Source: Cytospora piceicola (Eukaryota; Ascomycota; Sordariomycetes; Diaporthales; Cytosporaceae). From it: 64,000 bases of DNA. The notes under the pieces were generated by a model, which saw nothing but the letters and a program-made list of their open reading frames with translations, searched no databases and was not told the origin of the DNA. A program made the position numbers and the translations under genes. Shown here in pieces: positions 45,022 through 54,856 of the stretch. Every line of letters starts with the position of its first letter. Positions within the stretch are counted from its first letter, which is position 1. The DNA lies in NCBI GenBank assembly GCA_023375675.1, contig JALQBC010000003.1:372001-436000 (forward strand). Direction: 5' to 3'.

Positions 45022-46846
45022 TCACTGGCCCTGCGTGAGGCGAGACTGTGGAAGAGGAAAATACGACAATCTTGCGATGACCCTAGGCTCTTCGATGTCG
45101 TAATTATCCGAGCCAGCCTGGCCCTGCGTGAGACGAGACTGTGGAGGAGGAAAAAATGACACTCTTGTGATGCGGTTAGATCTAGCACATTCGATGGCAT
45201 AATGACCCGAGCCAGCGGATGCTTCCTTAGGCGTGGGCGATACTGTCGCAACAGGTTTGGTGCGATCTGACCTAGACTTTTCAATAGCATACTTATCGCA
45301 GCTAGCGGATGCTTCCTCAATCGTGGGCAACCCTGATGTGGTGGCTTTGGGATGGCTAGTCTTTGGCCGCGAAGACCTCAATGGGCTTGGAGTTGGAAGA
45401 CCATCAGGTCCCGCCTTCGCTTCGCGCTTTCGTTCGGGCTGTGTGCGCGGTAGCGGAAACATTCTCATCTCGAGGTTCATCCCAGGCTTAACGTGCGTCT
45501 CCCACGACGACGGCAATATTACGTTACCATCTGGGTCATAGATGTTGTAAAGCCTTTTCCGAACGCGGTACCCGGTATAATCATCTTCAAGATAGGCTGA
45601 GTTGATGGCCTTCTCCACCCACTAAATGTTAGGTCAGCCATGTGTCACAAAGCAACGGACGTACAAAGTGAAAGGTTTGATAGATTACTTACCTGCCAGG
45701 AACAGGCCCGATTCCACGGGACATAGTGACGTTTGCCTGTAGCTTCCTGAAATGAGACCGGCGCTTTCTCTTCTTTGTTTGTCTCTTTGGCCGCGTTGGA
45801 TGCTTCATCTTGACGGGGCTTCCGCCATATTTTTAACTTGATCTCCATGCCTGGGCTGACAAGCCTTTCCCACAGCTTCGGCAGTATAATTTGGTTATCA
45901 GATGTGAACAAGTGATAACGCCCTCGCTCAATGTCTTCGATATCAGTCGTATCTGAGTACGACTGTTTGATTATCTCCTCCATATTCTGCTCATGTTAGA
46001 GCATGCTCAAGCGGCAGTGGACCTTTCATTCGTCGAAACTCACCGTCCATGTGCTGCAAGCCTCGAATGGGACTAGAAACAGGCGTTTTCGGCTGTCTTT
46101 GAAGAGTGTGATTGTAGCTACGGGCTGCGGCTGTAGTGGTTCATCTCCAGAAACATTTTGTTGGTATTCAAGACTATCCAGGACAGTCTCGGCGTCGTTC
46201 CTTAACTCGTCCAGATACCGATCGAGCGTAATGTGGGAAGCGGGATCATCGGCACCCAAGCCTGCTGAAAGCTTCTGCTGGATTTTATCAAGCCTGTCAA
46301 TGATATCGCTGGTATCCTGCCGGATAGCAACTGTGTCACCCAAGATTTGTGTTGTGTCCTCTTTGATCTCGCGCAATATGACCCTGCAGTTCGTTGTTAC
46401 TACCACATCCGGTGCTCATTCGCCTACATTTCGACTGAGACTTACATAGACATCATATCCAGCGCAATGTCCAAAGATGACAAGTGATCCTCCAGGCCTG
46501 CCCTGAGCTTGTCAACACGGGTTCGACCAGACGTGACCCAGCCCATCCGAGAATGATCTGGTCCAATTACCTCTCCTATATCCAACAGAACCACGCGGCA
46601 GCTTGACGCAATATTCACGACTTGCCTGTGGAGGTTCTGGAGGATACCGGTCGACGGGGCGTTGTCCGTTAGGTCTTCAGCTATTATCTCCAGGACCGTC
46701 GACAAGGTAGACAGATTCTTTTTGACCTGGATCATGTCACGCCGCGCGTCCTTAACGTCCCGCATGAATGAAGTCGCAGCAACAGAGACCTTGCCGGCAA
46801 GTTGAACGATGGCGAGTACCGAACTGGCTGCCCCAATCGCCTCCAT
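45022..46846 (-). CDS. STAND-N-terminal-like (PigL_N/HeLo-like) protein with two ubiquitin-like domains and C-terminal repeats
   Basis: Four exons, 46846-46446, 46383-46044, 45986-45693 and 45621-45022, give 544 residues. Residues 1-150 (MEAIGAASSVLAIVQLAGKV, then helical segments) resemble the fungal N-terminal domain found on STAND/NLR and HeLo-like proteins; it has no NB-ARC or NACHT region. A helical linker (about 150-200) is followed by two ubiquitin-like domains of the fungal ULD type: about 222-301 (LFLVPFEACSTW...GRYHLFTSDNQIILPKLWE...SPGMEIKLKIW) and about 324-403 (RHYVPWNRACSWQ...NIYDPDGNVILPSSWE...KPGMNLEMRMF). Both share the pattern ILPxxWE then PGM. Introns 2 and 3 cut the two domains at the equivalent point (after CSTWT and ACSWQ), which suggests internal duplication. 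Residues 444-544 hold three diverged repeats. A role in allorecognition or innate-type signalling is inferred from the N-terminal family only. Confidence 0.85.
45025..45327 (-). repeat. Three diverged 30-33-residue tandem repeats at the protein C terminus
   Basis: Within the last exon, residues 444-544 contain three copies of a unit centred on Y-x-I-E at 456-459, 486-489 and 519-522 (spacing 30 and 33). Copies 1 and 2 share the EASA then YAIE elements. Copies 2 and 3 share AGS before, and PQSRLTQGQ after, the motif. The DNA of the last two copies is also clearly similar, so at least one duplication is recent. Confidence 0.85.
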
Positions 46847-47632
46847 GGTTTTGGACCTAAGTAGTGAGCTGCCGTCGCTGATCGAGGAGGGACTCGTGCT
46901 GCTCGAGATGGATTGATGAAAAAACCGGAACAAGCATTGGTCTCGAGAAGAGAGTAAGGACAGGATAGATGTTACTGCCTAGAATGCCGTACGCGGCAGT
47001 GAATGATCCCGTGGAGCGGGGTGCAAGGCTCTCATAAGCTGCAAGGTGGCTGAGCTGGCTCGATGGCGATTGGTAGTTCGCCTTGATACACAAAGCGATC
47101 ACCCAGTCAGGTGATGAGCAAGTGTGGTTTAAGCAAGGTCCTGGAGCGAAACTTCAATGCATGGAGACACTCGAAAACAAGCCCTCCGGAGGGAATGCAA
47201 TTCTCACACCAGGTACAATTTTCACGCCCAGATTGTTCTCATATCCGCAGCAGATCTTGCGAGGTATCAAACAGCCTCTGCTTCATATGATAATGTAAGC
47301 AAGAGACGTTGGCTGCAACGGTGCTGGAGACACTTCCGAAAACGATGCTGGTTGGTATACAATACTTCATTTTATTGGATTTTCTGTTTTAGAAACTTTC
47401 ACCTAGGACAGGGCCTACCTTTCGGAGAGGCCCATTCGTCGGGAGGTTTTGGAGGGAACCAGAAAAAGATAGCACACAATGCTGATGCCAACGCGGCGAG
47501 GTCTCCCAGAGCGGCCCCATATAGCCCCAGTAATCACCATTACCCATCGTCTCGATAATCAACCTTTCAGGTCGGGCCGGGCCGGGCTAACCTACAGAAT
47601 ACTCGTCCCAAACACGGATCTCGTTGCCCCGT
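46847..47632. other. Spacer upstream of the STAND-N-like gene
   Basis: About 790 bp between two minus-strand genes. The frame of the downstream gene stays open for about 29 codons above its chosen ATG, but MEAIGAASS is the usual family start. No further gene was seen. Confidence 0.4.
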
Positions 47633-49666
47633 CTAGGCCGACGTCGCAGGGGTCTTGGGCTTCTCCAGGGGCCTGCCGCTGCCGCCACCGCCACCACCAC
47701 CCGCCATCCAAGAAAAGGCCGAAGCACCACCGACAGGGTTGGCACGCGTGGCAGGGGCCTTGGGTTTGCTATCCGACGCAGGGGTCGTCACACCTGCACC
47801 ACTCGCCAACGACACGGCGCCAGGGGTTGCGCTACTAACACTGCGTCTCGCGTTCTCCCAGCGGACGGTCGGGGGCGCTGCGGTAGTGGCGGCGGTGATG
47901 GAAGAGCTTCCGTTCTGATCAGGTGTAGATACAGCACCTTGGCTCTTCCGTCTGTTGAACTCTCCGCTCGACCGAGATGACGCAGGACGCTCCTGGGTTG
48001 GCGCAGCACGAGCCGAAGAGGATAGGGATACCGACTTTTGGGGCTTCAGAACCTTCATGCTGCGCCCACTCTTGCCTGCTGGCTGGTATCCACTCAAGCC
48101 GTTCTCCCGCTGAGAGGCGTCACCGCCGGCGGCGGCTGTTGTGCCCTGTCGCCATGATCCCCAGATACCGCCCACAGATACACGTCGTGTCTCCTCCGTC
48201 TGCCCGGCGTTCTCCTTGCCAACGGTCTCCGTGGCAGTAGGGCCAGTATCTTTCTGCTGTCTCTCGCTGCCGCTATCAGAGGGAAGACTGGCGCCGATGT
48301 GTTTCGTCGTATAGCCCGGGGTTGCCATCGGAGAGAATGAACTTTGTGCATCAGACTCCTCGACTTCGGACTGTGAGACTGATGTTTCTGCCCGATTTGG
48401 GCCTGTCGTAGACCTAGCTCGTGAGTCGCTAGACACAAACTCTGGCGCAGTCGCATTGAGCTTGGGTTTCTCCGGCACAATGTTCACTGTAGTGATGTGT
48501 TTGTAAGTCGACTCATCTTCGGGGCGGACGAAAGGAACGGAGAGTCTGTCACGATTATCTCCATTTCCAAGCAGTGTCATCCGATTCTGGGACAGAAATA
48601 GGTCGGCACTATTCGCTCGTAGAGTGTCGCTGCCAATGAATATGCAGATTGCCTTGTTGTTTTCCACTGCTTCATTCTGATCTGTACCAGTCACCTCGAA
48701 ATCGACCGTGGTATAAGGAACCTGACGAGACGGGCTAGAGGAGCGGGAGTGTGATTGTGCCACGGTGGCCTCAGCGAAGTAAACAGGAAGGGTGATGCGC
48801 AAGACCCCATTGATGTTCCTCTGTGCCTCTTTCGGAAGATCCAGCTCCTTGAGAAGTGCATAGTCCACCGTGGACTTCTGAGAGCCAGAGCACACTACTG
48901 CGTACAGAAGTGTGTCGTGGGCATATTGGGTCGTAAGCCAGCAGCGGACGATGGAAGGGACCGACCCAAGAAACAAGAGTCCGGGAGGCGGTCCTGTAAT
49001 GTCAACAGAAGAATCATCGTCATCATCATCCCGGCTGCTGCCGAGTAGCAAGTCGAGACCAAGACTACTGGTTCGGCCGGATGCTACTGAATGGAACGAA
49101 TGTACCGAGTGTCCTGCGGAGCTGTGCCTTCCATCTGACTTGTGGGAAAAAGAGCGTTCCATCAAGGCATGACCTCCTCCTAGGCCACTTCCAGGCCTGA
49201 CAGGGCCGAAATCCCCAGAATGGCGTGCGTTCTGACCCCAATTGGAACTATGAAGAGTCGTTTCATCGAACCGGACGCTGTTGGCCCTTGATGCTGCTCC
49301 TCGACGGGTCGGCTCTTCGTCCGCATCAAGATGGAGTGAGCCCAAGAGGTTCTGACCCTGCTCATCATCAAAGTCGTCGAAGACCTGATTATTTGGTATG
49401 TGCATAGGCCCTAAACATTGACGTCAGTAACCTCTTTCCGATTCGAAGCTCGATGTTACTTGTGACTTACCGTGTTGAGGTGTCCCTCCCAGGACGCTAG
49501 GGAATGGGGAGGGGTTCCACACCGATTTGATGGCGGCGTCCTCAGTCTGGCGCCTCTCGAGTCGCATCAACCTCTCTGCATGATTGGCCTGGATGATCTG
49601 GACCTGTTTCACTTCCATTTGGACATTATGGAGTTCTTGGTGGAGAGGAGTGAAACGAGGATCCAT
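47633..49666 (-). CDS. Fungal protein with degenerate retropepsin-like region
   Basis: Two exons, 49666-49471 and 49410-47633, give 657 residues. The N terminus (MDPRFTPLHQELHNVQMEVKQ) is a probable coiled coil. Residues 65-200 are Ser/Gly-rich with an Asp run (about 193-198). The folded core spans about 205-375: GPPPGLLFLGSVPSIVRCWLT, then LLYAVVCSGSQKSTVDYALLKELDL and later KAICIFIGSDTLRANSADLF with MTLLG. The spacing resembles a retropepsin-like aspartic protease fold (catalytic DSG or DTG loop, and the ILGxDxL element), but the catalytic Asp position is occupied by Cys239, so it is probably not an active aspartic protease. The remaining about 280 residues are Ser/Thr/Ala-rich and disordered, with a Gly run near the end. 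I cannot assign a function; homologues in other filamentous fungi are likely from the conserved look of the core. Confidence 0.75.
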
Positions 49667-51034
49667 CCCAAGACGGAGCAGCCGGAAGTAGGCTCGGGGT
49701 GGTTGTCGTCGGATGAAGGAGGGCGGAGGGCGATCACACCAGCTGGAGATTGACAGGCAAAGGTATCGTGAGGCCCAGGCAAAATGCGCGGAGGGGAGAT
49801 GGAACGCCTTGGGCTACTACACTCCGCCCTGTCGCATGCACTCACGGCTGTCCAGGTATTCCCAACCGGTAGACCGCCTCGTATTCTTTCTCTGCAACCT
49901 CGATCTTTCAGGAATCAAATCACTATGTCGTACGCCCCCCACATCGCACACAAAAGACCAATGGGCCTTCCCCGCGATGTGAACTGACGCCGTTGATATT
50001 AATCTCGGATTCTGTTTGCCGTGCAGCAATCAGCAGACAAATTAGGTGTGGCTTTGGAATCGAGAGGGAGCTGTGAAGCTCTGTACGGCGCCGGGAAAGT
50101 AGATCGTCAGTGTTGGAATTGTGAGTCGTATCGGAATTGATAAAACTATGTGGCTATATCTGGTCGTCGGTTCGTGTGTTCTGTCTAGGCTTCGACGAGT
50201 GGTCGTTTGCGGCGTGCTATTCACAGCCCTGAGTGGCGGGTCGGAATCCTGTGCGGTGTTCCTTCGAGACTCCCACGGACAGGGACCTTCTGGGTACGAT
50301 GGGGATATTTCGAAATTAACAGGAGTAATGAGAATAGTATCAAGGGAGAGGAATCGCCTCAGGAATGCGGCGTCGACAGTGGTGCTTGGGTAGATGCGTG
50401 CAGACTGGATTTGGAGTGATTGGCAAGACGTGTTGAATGGTAAGACGTCAAGGCTGCCTGTTTCCCAAGTTTGGGTCTTTGGATTACAAAACGCGTCAGT
50501 ATCGTACACAGAGTTTCAAGTGGTGGTAAGATGCGTTTCGGGTCGTAGTTTCGGGTCAGTAAAGAAGAGGGAAACGTCACGGCGAGGTAGAAATATGTTG
50601 TCGTATGGAGTGATTGTAATGGGGGAAGCTGGAGGCTTGGACTTGCAGTAACCCATACGGTACCTACCCGTGCCACCGTGGCTGCGTTAAGTGGGCCGTT
50701 ACCGCGCTCCTTCTCGTCATTATGGCCTTACGTAAGCCTTCCGTCGCGTCCTATGTCTGTATTTCCGCTAACCATGTAAACAATCGTGACTTCCAGGTCA
50801 GGAAATATGACCACTGTAAAAAGAGTTCAAAATAATTCAAATAAACTCTCAGATAGAAGCAGCATTATTGTGTATCTACCTAGGTACCTAGGAAGTTTCT
50901 AGTTCCCCGCAACGTGACGTCTTCAGACCGTTTGCTCACCGCTCATACCTCAGCGCCATACTTATATACTCGATCGAACTCTAATCAGTTGACCTCGGGA
51001 CTTCGAATATGTATCCTGCCCAACCCAAATTCCC
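49667..51034. other. Intergenic region upstream of the retropepsin-like gene
   Basis: About 1.37 kb containing the promoter and leader of the upstream-oriented minus-strand gene and the 3' UTR of the esterase gene. A 155-codon minus-strand frame at 50042-50509 has no recognisable domain and is probably leader sequence. CCTAGG palindromes lie at about 50877-50893. Confidence 0.4.
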
Positions 51035-51986
51035 TCACTCCAACCAAGGCGCATCCCTCCACTCGGGATAAACATACCCAGACGTATCCTGGCTCGGAAA
51101 ATGCGGCTCAACCTCCCTCTCCACCAACCCCCAGAGCACCCTGTAGGCCTCACCACTCATGTGCAAGCCATCCGGCAGCAGCTTCTCCAGGTACCCCCTC
51201 CTGCCGCCGGCCTCGACGGACCCCAGCGGGGGCTGGCTCGGGTCCCACCCGGGCGTGTTGGACACGGCGTGGTCCATGAGCGCCTTCTGCAGGTCTATAC
51301 ACACCGTGCCCGGGACCTCGGCCGCCACGTCCCGCGCCGCCTGGGAGTAGGACGCGCTGCGCGCCTGCTGCCGGGCCGACTTGCCGTACTTGGGACTGTC
51401 GACCTCGGTGGTGCGGATCTCGTCCAGCGGCGGGGGCGTCACGATGAGCACCCTGGGGGAGTGCGCCGTGATGTTGGGGTGTGTGATGATCTTCTTGAGA
51501 TTCTTCTTGTACTGGTCTAGCGGTAGGCCTTGGTTGTCGACCTCCATGGGGATGGCAGCGTCATTAGCGCCGAGGAGGATAAGCTTTGTGATAATGTGTT
51601 CCATCAGTGATTTGTCCCCAGTCAGGTATTCGTGGCAGGGCAAGGGCTGACCAGGTACTTCAGCTGCGGCCCTGTGCCATCTGGTTTCGGAAACAGATCC
51701 TCCAATATTTTCAGAGCTTGTGAAGTATTGTAGCCTGAGAACCCGCGGTTGATCACATCATACCGTCGCAGACAATCTATCAGCCGGCGAACGGGCCGGG
51801 CTTCTTAGTACATCGGATTCTTCAGAAGGCGAAGGCTGGGGGATACTCACGCCTCTGAAGAGCCGCATAGAAGGAGAAGCCCTCATTGGTCTCAACACAC
51901 CCCTGCCATAATGAATCACCGAAGAGCACGACTTGTGGGTATGGAGCCTGCGCAATAGGTGTAAGCCTCTGGAGGGGGTCCATCAT
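51035..51986 (-). CDS. IAH1: GDSL/SGNH esterase, isoamyl acetate hydrolase type
   Basis: Three exons, 51986-51851, 51776-51652 and 51583-51035, give 269 residues. The SGNH blocks are present: GDSL (23-26, Ser25) in VVLFGDSLWQG; the block II Gly in RGFSGYNTS rebuilt from exon 2; GAND (92-95) in LILLGANDA; and the block V DGLH (Asp225, His228). Together with VTPPPLDE this matches yeast Iah1 and its fungal homologues, cytosolic esterases that hydrolyse isoamyl acetate and other short esters. Intron 1 uses C|GTGAGT, and intron 2 (68 nt) has a GTCAGC donor and a CAAAG acceptor; without its removal the GAND block would be out of frame with the GDSL block. Two adjacent ATGs (51986 and 51983) could serve as start. 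Confidence 0.9.
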
Positions 51987-53043
51987 GGGGCAAGGTACCT
52001 ACTGCCATGACTGGCGCGAAAAGTACAGTAAGGACCGTCTATCGAAACTTTCTAATTTAAAAATGCTGGTCAATAGAACCCCGAAACCAGTTTCTCGAAG
52101 AAATCATCCGGGGAGTAGGAGTAGCAAAGTCACGAAGCGGTGCTTGATGCTCTATATTATATCCAATAGTGTGTGCGGGACGGGACATTGCAAGAGGTGA
52201 CAAGGTAGCGCGTTGCACGGGCAAAGCTGGCCCCACTCGAGCTCTAGGAAGACCAATCATTTCCTCCGGTAGCCGACGGTATGCATGGTGAACTGGACGA
52301 ACGTCAAAGGGCGAGGCTCCCGGATGTTAAGTTCATGTTATCCATGGACGGGAATTGAATGATTGATTGGGTACTCAACCTTCCCGAGCATTGCCGTCGG
52401 TTCCATTGCTGCGGAGGCTTGCATCTGCTCGTCCTTTGACGGCTCATTGCACATACTGGTAGGCTATGAGTATTGAGCTGCGGCTTGCCAGCTTGCCTGA
52501 GACTTATGCTGCGGCATAAGAGTGAACCTCCAAAACTACCTGTGTCCACCCAGTCCAAGACCCCTCATAAAAGAAGCGCCGAGTGGCTGCTGGGTTCTTC
52601 TCTCTTGCATCATCGCAGTGTTGAGGTCTACCTATACTGTGCAGTAGATATGCCCGGAGCGGCGGTCCGTGTTTGCGGTCGTATCCACTCAGGAGGCGAT
52701 CTGAGAAGGGCCTCTCCTGGTACATAGGCACACAAGTTGACGGAGACTTGGATGGCCATACACTGTGTAGAGTTCCAAGGTTTATATTGCATATAAAAAC
52801 GCACTAGGTAAACAATGGAGTAAGAATTGATGAGAAGCAACATCAAATGGAAGTCAGGCAAGTTTACAGTAGACGTTGAGACGGAAGTGCAGGGGGCTAA
52901 GCACGGGCCAACCGGCCTGGGCACGGGCCAGCCCACGTCTTTCCATCTTGCTGGGTGGGAATCTGTACTGATCGAGGCTCTTTCGGGAATCAGTACACCC
53001 TTTCCAGTAGACTTGTCAACCAGTTGACGTGTTCACTCGACCA
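51987..53043. promoter_or_regulatory. Divergent intergenic region IAH1/DFG10
   Basis: About 1.06 kb between divergent start codons. It includes a direct duplication of CACGGGCCA/ACGGGCCAG at about 52900-52930, a minor repeat. No coding exon or RNA gene was seen. Confidence 0.45.
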
Positions 53044-54071
53044 ATGGAGCACTGGCTGGAGGAGGCCACCGAGCTGTTCCTCGCCGTGAGCCCGGCACGC
53101 TGGTGTCAGATCTGCTTCACACTCGCATCGTGTGCCGTCCTAGCTGTCGCCGCTGCGCCCTCGGCCGAGCGCAAACTTCTGGTCAACTATGGGGCTCGAG
53201 CTCACGATTCAACGGCCACGGCCGCTGCCACAAATAACCCGGCAGAGGACGAAGATGATGCCTTCCTATGGGCCGTCAGGAAGCTCACCTCCCTGGGGCA
53301 GGTTCCCCACTCCTGGTTCTTCACGTTCTATTTGGTCTACATTCAGTGCGCCTTGTTTTGGGCGGTGCAATACATTTCCGGGGGCTTGGTCTTACGGTAC
53401 ATCGCTCAATGGCAAATCGAATGTGGACCACCGACGTCTATGGGCGTAAACCAGATGGCCATCGCTTGGTGCTTGATGCTGTTTCAGGCAGCGAGACGTC
53501 TTTACGAGTCCTGGGCTTTTGCGAAGCCGTCCAAGTCCACCATGTGGTTTGTCCATTGGCTACTAGGCCAATTTTTCTACTTGGGTATTAGTGTTGCCGT
53601 CTGGATTGAGGGATCCGGTATGTTGTTCACATAAACTGGTCTCAAAAGGATCTTACTGACTGTGTGGCAGGCGCCATTCTGCACAATGGACTGCTGTCAA
53701 CCACTCAGCAAATCACGGCAGATGCGCTGTTCAAGGTAGCGGTTGCGCTGCCAATGTTCGTCTTCGCCTGGGTGTCACAGTACCGCTGCCACAAACACCT
53801 CGCGGGTCTCAAGAAGTATTCACTGCCGGACGTCAGCATGTTTCGGCACCTGGTCTGTCCCCATTACACCTGCGAATGCCTAATCTATCTCTCATTGGCA
53901 ATCGTCGCAGCTCCGGAAGGACAGCTGTGTAACCGAACGCTGTTGTGCGGCTTGGTGTTTGTGGCTGTAAATCTCGGTGTGACGGCCCGTGGAACAAAAA
54001 GTTGGTACATCGAGAAATTTGGATCCGAGGAAGTGGCTGGAAGGAGAGTACTGATCCCCTTACTGTACTAA
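53044..54071 (+). CDS. DFG10: Polyprenal/polyprenol reductase, SRD5A3 type
   Basis: Two exons, 53044-53617 and 53671-54071 (53-nt intron), give 324 residues. At least five or six hydrophobic membrane segments are visible: near 18-37, 95-115, 138-155, 175-190, 210-226 and 275-300. The C-terminal 3-oxo-5-alpha-steroid 4-dehydrogenase domain has FRHLVCPHYTCECLIYLSL and ends GTKSWYIEKFG, the typical region of Srd5a3/Dfg10. In yeast, Dfg10 acts in the ER in the polyprenol-to-dolichol pathway, supplying the lipid carrier for N-glycosylation. The ATG at 53044 opens directly into the protein; only non-ATG codons lie upstream in frame. It converges on the ALKBH6-type gene with a 26-bp gap. Confidence 0.9.
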
Positions 54072-54097
54072 AGGCCATTCCATGGTCTCGAATTTAA

Positions 54098-54856
54098 TCA
54101 CCGCTTCAAGAACTTCCCCAGGTTGTGTCCTAGTTTCGAAACCTTCAAGACGTCACGGTACGTGAGGCTTGTCCGGGTAGCTCGTAGGTTTTCGCCGTTT
54201 GCGAAGGACCCAGGCGCGCGAAGCATATCCCAGTTGGCTACTGTCTCGGCTGAAAGACCCACGTCTTCTTTGATATCGGCAATCCCGTGTAGAAACTGGG
54301 TGTAAAGGTCATCCGTCGTGATAAGAAGGCTCCGAGGCTCCTGCAGAATTCTGTAGGCAGGTTCTGGGTCGAGCGCACCATCTTCTTTGCTCTTGTAGAT
54401 GTTCAGACATAGACTCGCTCCGAGGCTAACGGTACAGACTACCGGATGATACGCAGCGCCATCTTTGTGGGGCATGATGCCTACGCCAGGAGGATACTCG
54501 TTGATCAGGACGTGATTCGGGCGCTTGTGTGGACTCGATTCGAAGAGATGCATGGTACCGTTATCGGCGGAAAGAGGGACCGAGAGCATGCGTGACATGA
54601 CGGGTTCGTCCAGCCAGGTTGGCAGAGGAGCATCAAGAAGCCTATTCTGGACGAGGTCGGAAGGCCACGTTTGAAGCCGTCTGTGAGAGAGCTGCTTCCA
54701 TCGCGGTTTCGGGGCACTTGCGATCTTCTCTAGGATGAAACGCTCCTCCTCCTCGCTGATGAAGTCGGCTATGTAGAAGGCGGTAGCTGGGAGACCAGAT
54801 ATCCTGACTCGATCTAGGGAAGATGGGAGCGAAAACCCCGCGGGGGAAGTTGACAT
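54098..54856 (-). CDS. AlkB-family Fe(II)/2-oxoglutarate dioxygenase, ALKBH6 type
   Basis: A single exon of 252 residues. The N terminus has FYIADFISEEEERFILEKI and a PKPRWKQLSHRRLQ stretch, as in ALKBH6. The double-stranded beta-helix core has NHVLINEYPPGVGIMPHKDG with the iron ligands His130 and Asp132, then the second iron His190 in FLHGI. The 2-oxoglutarate-binding Arg is probably Arg228 or Arg234 in RTSLTYRDV. All key residues are present, so the enzyme should be active. Fungal substrates of this subfamily are poorly known; nucleic acid or protein demethylation are possibilities. The frame continues upstream but only with non-ATG codons, so the ATG at 54856 with a GCC context is taken as start. 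The 3' end lies 26 bp from the DFG10 stop. Confidence 0.9.
   Translation of the reverse strand: MSTSPAGFSLPSSLDRVRISGLPATAFYIADFISEEEERFILEKIASAPKPRWKQLSHRRLQTWPSDLVQNRLLDAPLPTWLDEPVMSRMLSVPLSADNGTMHLFESSPHKRPNHVLINEYPPGVGIMPHKDGAAYHPVVCTVSLGASLCLNIYKSKEDGALDPEPAYRILQEPRSLLITTDDLYTQFLHGIADIKEDVGLSAETVANWDMLRAPGSFANGENLRATRTSLTYRDVLKVSKLGHNLGKFLKR

Noticed and set aside
50042..50509. 155-codon minus-strand frame upstream of the retropepsin-like gene
   Set aside because: Low complexity and no link by splice sites to the downstream start; probably leader or spacer.
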